This document shows positions 57,430-64,000 of a DNA stretch of 64,000 nt, piece by piece. The stretch covers positions 62,001 to 126,000 of the forward strand of contig ML769431.1 of assembly GCA_009733575.1 (NCBI GenBank), given 5' to 3'. The translations under genes were made by a program, and so were the position numbers. A model generated the notes under the pieces. The model did not search any database and had not been told where the DNA came from. It worked only from the letters and a program-made list of their open reading frames with translations. This DNA is from Gymnopus androsaceus JB14 (lineage: Eukaryota; Basidiomycota; Agaricomycetes; Agaricales; Omphalotaceae). Position 1 is the first letter of the stretch. The number at the start of each line of letters is the position of its first letter.

Positions 57430-58155
57430 CATCAGCAAAACCTGGGTGTTCTGTACAGAGCTGTACAGCTCTGTACAGAACCCACAGCACTTATAGGACC
57501 CATAGCAAGGTACCCCTCTGTACAGAACTGTGGGATGCTATGGGTTGCTGTGGATCGCTGTGGACTTCGCGGGAACGCCGCCATCAGGGTTCTATTCAAT
57601 ATTGATTCAATACCAAATATATTATCATTTTGAATTGATTCCCTGGCTGGCGAGAGCGAAATACTAGCAAAATATTTATAAAATCATTTTATTGGCGATT
57701 CCAAACACTACTAAGACTACAACATACATACTCGACTCATCCAACAGGCCCACAACTGGCGTAAAATTGTATACTAATTAACTGCAACCTCCTACCAGTC
57801 ATCGAATCCTTCTTCAATGAGACTAAAAGATGTCATCAGATATACAATTAGAGCCTCCGAGTCAAAAATTCCAGAGAGCAGAACTTACAGTCTGAGTTAA
57901 GTTGAGCTTAGTGGGGGAAGGAAAGACGTCGAACTTGTCAAAACCGTTGATTAAATAGCGTCCAAGGTCCCCGTTGCCGTATCCATCAGCTGGGAATGAC
58001 AGGTGTCAGAATACTCGAGCAACGGTCAACCTACAGCATCTTACAGGATGTCATAGGACCTCATAGCATTCCACAGCACTGTACAGTGCTGTGGCTGCTA
58101 TGGATTGCTATAAGCTGCTATAGGTGCTGTAGCGTTCACCCAGGTTCTGCTGATG
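57430..58155 (-). mobile_element. 726-bp CATCAGCA-family element, inverted twin (copy C)
   Basis: By eye the exact reverse complement of copy B over all 726 bp, separated from it by 104 bp of host sequence (57326-57429). TT flanks both ends (57428-57429 and 58156-58157). The pair makes a very long inverted repeat able to form a near-perfect hairpin RNA if read through. Confidence 0.85.
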
Positions 58156-58840
58156 TTACTGAAGAGTTCAACGCAGCCAAAAAAATCGCAGGTATTAGCA
58201 AGGATGGATATGACTGTTTACTCTAAACCTATCTTAGATATCGCACAAAACAAAGGGTTCAGTGCCATTTGGGTGGTAAGAATGCTCATCTTCGTAGTAC
58301 TAACCGGCAGTCTCTCGATTCGTCCGATTCTCTCTCTCATTAGTGCATCATAACCATTGCGAAGGGGAACCCGATACGAAAAAAAACCAATTGTGATTTT
58401 ATGGATATATGTCCACATGAAGAATTTACCGAATACTTAACCAAGTTCACCCATCCCAACGGCGGACAAACCCGAAGCACCAAAGCCTCCCACAAATCTT
58501 CACCCACCAAAGACGGTCGAAAGTGATCCCAAACCTAAGAAAGCTTCAAGAATGAATGAAGAAGGTGGGTTGGAAACCCAGCCATCTATGAGATGATCGG
58601 TGAAGTGTTAATTCCGGCTGCGGGGGACTATTTCGAGGAGTCCAACCGATTCACATAGTGTCGAGCCGAGTCCAAGTAGGTTATGTTACCTGTTCTCTTT
58701 GAGCTAAACGCTAACACTTGGCTTCAATCAGTCCATCCTGAAACGCGGGCCACTGCAGATTGGTCAGAGGTGCTAGGTGTATCGGCGGTCAAGGAGAAAC
58801 CAGCTCAAGATTCATTAGATAGATATCTGTATAGTTAATA

Positions 58841-59099
58841 TAAGTACAGAGAACTGAAGGAAATAGAGTAAGCGACTAAAAGTTGATGCAATCGAAGACT
58901 GGTCAAGATGGCGTGTTACGTTGGACGATGGAGAAAGAAGAGAAAGCAAGACTGATCGACTGGTCATTTCATAGAAGTATCTCCTTGCTAGATTACTAGA
59001 GATCGAGAGCTCATTTTTGAATGTGGAAATGCTTTTGTAGAAACTCACACTCAGTTCCATAGGACAAGTATGAGACCACCCGCTCGATAACATTCATCA
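58841..59099. other. Intergenic, no gene seen
   Basis: 3' flank between the broken secreted-protein gene and the end of VPS72. Nothing recognised. Confidence 0.4.
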
Positions 59100-61144
59100 T
59101 CACACGGTCAAATCTATAACCACAGCATCCTGATTCGCCGTCCCCTTCCCCCACTCCCCCTCAGCAAAATCCCCAACATAACAACCCAATTCTTCGTCCC
59201 AAGCAACTCCCTCCTGAGATTCATCGTCGTCACCGTCAATCAGCCCTTTCCTCAGCCTTGTAAGCACCTTATACGCATCTACATTTGCGAAAGGGACCCC
59301 AGTGCGTGGATCGAGGTATTTCGCGGTAATTCCACTTATGGGGCAGGTTGGGACGTAGCGGCCTACAAGGATGGAGTTCGAATAGGAATTTTAGAAGCGA
59401 AGCGGTAAACACACTCAACGGTCGATTCTTCCCCGTATAAACCATCACCTCTTTCCATCGAACATGATCTCCAAACATCGCCTCCATCGTGGATTCCCAG
59501 TCGGGTTTCGTCCCTCGGTCATCCGAGTCGAGTTGGTCTGCCGACATTAGTTCATGCACTAGATAGCTTTTGGCGACCTTTTCCTTTTTGGTTTTCATTA
59601 CTAGAGTCGGGGTTGGGCCTGATGCTTGCCAGGCGAAACTTTGCACTGGAGCGGCGACGATTGAGGATGATGATGAGGAGAATGGAACCGAAGTAGATGT
59701 TGGTGGTGGTGGTGGTGGTGCTGGATAGACTGTACTGGGTACTGGGAAGAGCTGTAGATGTGGGAGAGACGCGGATGAGGAAGATGTCGACGCCGGTGCC
59801 GGTGCTGAGGAGGATGGAACCGAAGTAGATGTTAATGGTGGTACTGGTACTGGATAGACCGTATTGGGTACTGGGAAGAGCTGTAGATGTGGGAGAGACG
59901 CGGATGAGGAAGATGTCGCGGTGCCGGTGCTGAGGAGGATGGAACCGAAGCAGATGTTAGTGGTGGCGCTGGATAAACTGTATTGGGCACCGGGAAGAGC
60001 TGCAGATATGGGAGAGACGTAGATTCAGAAGATGTCGGTGCCGGTGATGGGTTGTAGAGCTGCAGATATGTGGACGAAGTTGTGGCAGCTGGGGTTCCTG
60101 CTACAGCAGGAATAGTAGAGGTGGTGGGCGAAACAACATTGGCAGTAGTAGTAGAAGCTGCCGCAGACATAGGTAGTGATGATTGAGGAGTGTATCCTTG
60201 TTGTTGGGCGTACGCAGATGAAATCGCATACATATATTGACTATACGCATATCCCACTGGTGCTGCCGGCTGCTTCATCTCCTCAAATTCCTCAACCTCG
60301 ATCTCCTCTGCTTTACTTATCCATCTCAATAATGGTCCACTAACAGCGACTTTGTCGCGTTTGGCACGCATATTTCGTTTCTCCTCCTCGAGCATCAAAT
60401 AGTCCCGATGGGCTACGACATTACCCTCCTCGGTATCGAGTGCGCGTGCGATTAGCTCGGCCTGTGTTAGCTTTTGGGTATTTTTGAAACGCTTTCGAGG
60501 CTTGAGAAGCCTTCTTTTCCTCCGACTTGAGATAGCGTTTGACCGTATCTGTAGTATTTTGTATAGTCGTCTGCCGTCTACTCGAACGTTTCTTGGCTGT
60601 GTCATCCTGATCGTCGTCATCGTTGTTAGCGATGATTTCGCCTGTGTGAGCATCGATAGCGAGCCCGAGGGAGACACGGCGTTTGCGTTTGGAGGAGCTG
60701 GTAGAGGGATCTGCAGCCATAGCTGAAGGATCGAAAGTGATTTTCTGACGAGCCTGAGCAGCAGCTGTGGCTCGTTCAAGCTTAGTTCGAGCAGCCTGGA
60801 ATGCAAAAATAAACAATTGCTCATGGTCAGCTCGGAAATAACACTACCTTTCGAGCCTGTTTATCTTCATTCTCAGCAACGTCATGCTCTCCAGCAGCAG
60901 CTTCTTCCTCATCTGTACTTTCAAAGTCTGATTCAAACGCGTCCTCTTCAACTATTGGTCAAGTTCAGATATGTAGAGTGCAAAAAAATCAGCATCACAC
61001 ACACGTTTCGACAACAAAATCCTTGTCTTCTTCTGGATCCTCTTTGGATAAATCTTCTAATGCGAATTCAGCCAAGGCTGCTTTATACCGATTCCCGGCT
61101 GTGCTTCGTTTGGATCTGCCGCTGACGAGGTTTTCTTCTGCCAT
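59100..61144 (-). CDS. VPS72: VPS72/SWC2 (YL1), SWR1 chromatin remodeller subunit, frameshifted
   Basis: Binds H2A.Z-H2B and helps SWR1 deposit H2A.Z. Starts MAEENLVSGRSKRSTAGNRY at 61144. The YL1 N-terminal part follows (DKDFVVE, EEDAFESDFESTDEEEAA, KQARKAARTKLERA) and the conserved QAELIARALDTEEGNVVAHR. A long Pro/Ser/Thr linker comes next, then the YL1-C domain (GRYVPTCPISGITAKYLDPR, TGVPFANVDAYKVL) and an end in VVIDLTV. The frame breaks at an A5 run (60481-60485; one A short) and within a minisatellite (about 59918, 4 nt short against sister units). With both corrected the protein is continuous, so error or very recent damage. Introns are short and canonical. Confidence 0.8.
59692..60060 (-). 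repeat. Coding minisatellite, about 121-126 bp x 3, in VPS72
   Basis: Three imperfect units, each running from ATGGAACCGAAG through GTACTGGGAAGAGCTG to GATGTCG. They encode versions of YLQLFPVPNTVYPAPP and TSASVPSSSAPAP. The middle unit lacks 4 nt in GGCGTCGA, which breaks the frame. Unit number probably varies between strains. Confidence 0.75.
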
Positions 61145-62012
61145 TGCGTGGGGTCGATGGTGGAAAGACACAGCAAAAAGGCGCCCATCGATCGTGAGAG
61201 CTCTCCGCTCCTTCCCCGGTCGTACCTCCGTCCCATACTTCCATGGCAATCTCATAGCGCCCGAGCCTCAGTTTGGGTTTCAAGACTTCGTTCACACCGA
61301 TTTACTTGTCGATAAACGCAGTAACCAGCCCTTGTTTTTCCTTGGTCAAGCTCAATCCTTGATTTCGATCAACAAACTTAGGGGCGATCTTGCCAGGGAA
61401 AGGGGGCTCTACTACTAATAGCGCTAACGCGTTCACTCGCCGTGAACTGTCTACAATTAAAATCCTGACCGCTAGTACAGAGTAGGTTCTATACTTATTG
61501 TCCAAGCAAGAGACACAGACAAGGTACGTCCTACTAACCTTTCACAGGTACTAGGCGTAAAGGCGCCTACGCCTAGTATCGGGGTAGTTAGTTAGTGATG
61601 TGGTGTCGCGGTGGTGGTTGACCGCGAAGGCTGGCAACTTCAGATGAAACTGAAGCGGTTCAGAAAGCACAGCGGCAGTCCGCCACAACTAGCATGACTC
61701 AAGACAGCCTCTCCAGCAGTAGGTTAGGTACTCCGGGCAAATTAAGTCCCCATGGGTACTGGGAGCCTCCTGGTAGATGATCCAGTGCAGTGTTCATCGC
61801 TAGTTGTGAGCCGGCTGTTGGGTGCTATCTGCAGCAGCGAAATAGGTGGAGTCTGAAAATTGCCAGCCGTATTTTTTTCGTTCTTAGATCATGGAGACAT
61901 ACCTTGACACACAAGCAAGGAACGACTCAGAAGCGTCGAAGCGAAATTGTTGAATGCAAAGTATTTTGAACTGTATAGAGTCGGTGCAATAACCTAAGAT
62001 CGGCTACATCAC
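61145..62012. other. Intergenic, with one strong hairpin
   Basis: About 870 bp upstream of VPS72 and downstream of PUS9. Contains TACTAGGCGTA (61549-61559) and its inverse TACGCCTAGTA (61568-61578) around an 8-nt loop, an 11-bp perfect stem. No gene seen. Confidence 0.5.
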
Positions 62013-64000
62013 CTATAAAGCTGCCTTCAAGTCTCGATTCCAAGTAAACCCCGCCTTGCTCCACGCCGGCATCTCAGTCTCAAACATCCCCAAACTCGTC
62101 GTATACCTCAACGCATGAAGAAAAATATACAACTTTTCGGGATCCGGATCCGGATGTAGCGGCAGGTAGCATTCAGGACAATACAATTGCTTTGCATCGT
62201 CCGCCGCTGGACCTTGTGGGAATTGTTCTGGTCCAGCATTCACGTCGGAAGAGGAGGAAATCATGTCGCGCGCGAGGGAGATGGCTTCGGCTGTGGTGAG
62301 CTGTATGGGCTCTAAAGGGTCAGGGATACGGACAAGAGGGATGAACGCTTTGGATTTAGGCGCAGAGTATTGGCCAGTTGGCTCTGCGACTACGTCGGGT
62401 GCGTGTTTATTGAGTGGGGTAGGCTCCACACCTTCGAGAGGCGTAGAAACTTCACTCGTTAGCTCGCTGAATGGTGGGTCGGCACTAATCATCGGCTTTG
62501 TTTCCGAGATTCCAGACGTCGCAACAGCGGCGTCGTTGATACTGGTACCCTTCATAGCGGCGTTGAGTTGTTCATCAACAAACTCCCCCTTGTTCTTTTG
62601 TCTTTGGTTGCGTGGCGGAGGCTTCTTCAAAGCGAGGTCCCGAGGCGCTCTTAAATTGCCCTTGGCACGAAAGATGACATCCCTCCAACGGCTCCAATCT
62701 TCAGCTTCGTCCTAAACCATTCATACGCTGACGATGAGTTCCTAGATCAACAGGAAGGGGAAGAAGACTAACCTTCATGTTCCTTAATCTCGTTATAACG
62801 CCAACGGCTTCGCTTGATAGCGGTACCGGTGATCCCATGCCAATGTCTTCACCAGTTTCCCTAGGAAATAATTTGGCAGGCATCGACGACGATTCTTTCG
62901 CATTGGTAGTATCGTTCGTCCGTGCAAGAGATTCGGGATTGCCGTGTAGTTCGGCGAGATGCGGAGGTGGTGCGGGCGCACTACGTTCATCGCTTGGTAT
63001 AGTATCTATACCTCCCTTGCCCATCTTCTCACCCTATGAATGATTTGAGTACGAATAGTGGAGCATACGACGTGCTGTTTACCCAGATCTTACTATCCCC
63101 ATAAACTGGGTCATTCGAGATGGGATGACCAAGATACTGAAGATGTACACGGAGTTGATGAGCTGGAAAGGATGTCAGTTTATATATACTTCCACAATGA
63201 TAAAACTTACAGCGGCCAGTAAACGGTTTACAGTGGACCACACTAGTGTCCGTGCTCTCGTCATAACGAATAAGAGTGAAGATGGTTTTGGCGGGTTTTC
63301 CTTCCGGATGTACGATATTCAAGCCCATCTGACGATCTACAGTGAGTAGTGGCTCTTCACAGACTACTTCTGTGCTAGATCATTGATCGATGGGTCAGAC
63401 GGACCAAAGGGATCAGACATAAAGCTCACTCTGGAAATTTGCCATTGACTCGCGCTACGTATTCCTTACGAACCGTGCCTGATACGAATTCGCTCGTGAG
63501 TCTTCGTGCACAGGCAGCAGACGTAGGAAGGATCATTAGACCAGAGGTTAGTCGATCTAAGCGGTTGACAGCTAAAAGAAAGCATTGAGACCTTGGTGTT
63601 CAACAAATGCCAGGCTAGCGACTCACTGTACACCTTTTCGTAACCAAAATCACTCATCAATATTGCCACTAGTGTATTTCGATGATATCTTCCCGAAGCA
63701 TGGACGGGCTAAAGAGAAAGCGGTTCTGAGATGTAACGTCAAAGGCTGAGACGGAGATGGACGAACGAACGATGCTTCCAGGTTTATCTACGACAATAAA
63801 TTCCTTTTCCTTGTCTTCCAGCAGTATTCTCACGGGGATAGATGATACTGGTGGTTCATGGCGATGTACAACATTCCTGCATGAGCATTGAGATGATTGC
63901 AATAGAGAGATTGGATATTACGGACTCCATACGATCTCCGTTTTGTACTATATGGTCTGGACTTGCTACTTGACCATTTATAGTGGTAACACCTGATTCT
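62013..64000 (-). CDS. PUS9: tRNA pseudouridine synthase, PUS9/RIB2 type, 5' end outside window
   Basis: RluA-family enzyme that turns U32 of tRNAs into pseudouridine. The window begins inside an N-terminal S4-like segment (TTINGQVASPDHIVQNGDRM), followed by FIVVDKPGSI, PVHASGRYHRNTLVAILM, the catalytic motif NRLDRLTSGLMIL with the active-site Asp, RKEYVARVNGKFPE, HQLRVHLQYLGHPISNDPVY, then a long low-complexity insert and a C-terminal YCPECYLPLHPDPDPEKLYI, FLHALRYTTSL. All visible introns are short and keep the frame. The Cys pair and tail are usual for fungal Pus9/Rib2 pseudouridine synthases. RIB2 in yeast has an extra deaminase domain, not seen here, so PUS9 is the better name, though the distinction is tentative. 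Confidence 0.8.

Larger units (their letters stand above)
56430..58840 (+). pseudogene. Secreted-protein gene interrupted by two transposons
   Basis: 56464-56590 resembles the signal-peptide exon seen after P450 copies 1 and 2 (LLFSTLNLLASAFL-like, then SNTRSLSELGVT). The matching next piece (CATGCCTATGTTACCGAG, then donor GTATGTCAGG) appears at 57345-57370 after the first element, and further exon-like pieces follow the second element: EEFNAAKKIAGISKDGYD at 58158, SKPILDIAQNKGFSAIWV at 58215, ICPHEEFTEYLTKFTHPNGG at 58410, NPAIYEMIGEVLIPAAGDYF at 58577 and HPETRATADWSEVLGVSAV at 58735. Together these outline one original gene split by two 726-bp insertions. The family is not recognised, and several frame changes show it is dead. 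Confidence 0.5.

Noticed and set aside
58560..58840. An independent gene
   Set aside because: The pieces lack a start and continue the pattern of the interrupted secreted-protein gene; treated as part of that remnant.

Overview
The window looks like a chromosomal segment of a basidiomycete fungus, most likely an agaricomycete. Genes are split by many very short introns (about 45-70 nt, GT...AG). The gene content fits this: a 16-exon cytochrome P450 with an intron-packed heme region, a NACHT-WD40 NLR-like gene, a Kre6/Skn1-type GH16 gene, an F-BAR/SH3 septation protein and a copia retrotransposon. I cannot name the species.

Layout. 0.2-5.3 kb: replication factor A subunit 3, a decayed gene with a viroplasmin/RNase H1-N-like end, and a multi-exon basidiomycete protein of unknown function. 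5.4-9.8 kb: a minus-strand copia element with LTR, PBS, gag, protease and integrase but no reverse transcriptase, inserted beside a CGGTAC-rich repeat. 9.9-10.9 kb: only the 3' end of a USO1/p115 gene. 11.3-15.4 kb: an AT-rich NACHT gene with twelve near-identical 43-residue WD40 repeats. 15.4-20.7 kb: a gene-poor repeat zone holding islands of short palindromic words and a 720-bp terminal-inverted-repeat element with a 9-bp target duplication.

22.8-42.4 kb is a conserved core: a membrane-anchored WDR26/Gid7-like WD40 protein, a coiled-coil protein, the F-BAR/SH3 protein, the GH16 beta-glucan protein, a Yar1-like ankyrin protein, a multi-pass membrane protein and a MYND-finger protein. 42.4-58.8 kb is dynamic. 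A P450 gene is present three times in tandem, each copy preceded by the first exon of the MYND gene and followed by the start of a secreted-protein gene, so the repeated unit is visible. Several non-autonomous elements inserted into or around copy 1, and two identical 726-bp elements sit face to face downstream of copy 3. 59.1-64 kb returns to housekeeping genes: VPS72/SWC2 and a PUS9/RIB2-type pseudouridine synthase that runs off the right edge.

The most unusual signals are (i) the transposon family with CATCAGCA ends, whose interiors are built from arrays of short palindromic words and one of which appears to have captured the 3' end of a host gene, (ii) the highly homogenised WD40 array of the NLR, and (iii) the P450 triplication with empty sites that date the insertions. 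Single-base frameshifts recur in otherwise ordinary genes (GH16, ankyrin, F-BAR, VPS72 and others), so sequence error must be considered before calling them pseudogenes. All gene models are hand-spliced from the sequence and family knowledge is recalled, not searched.
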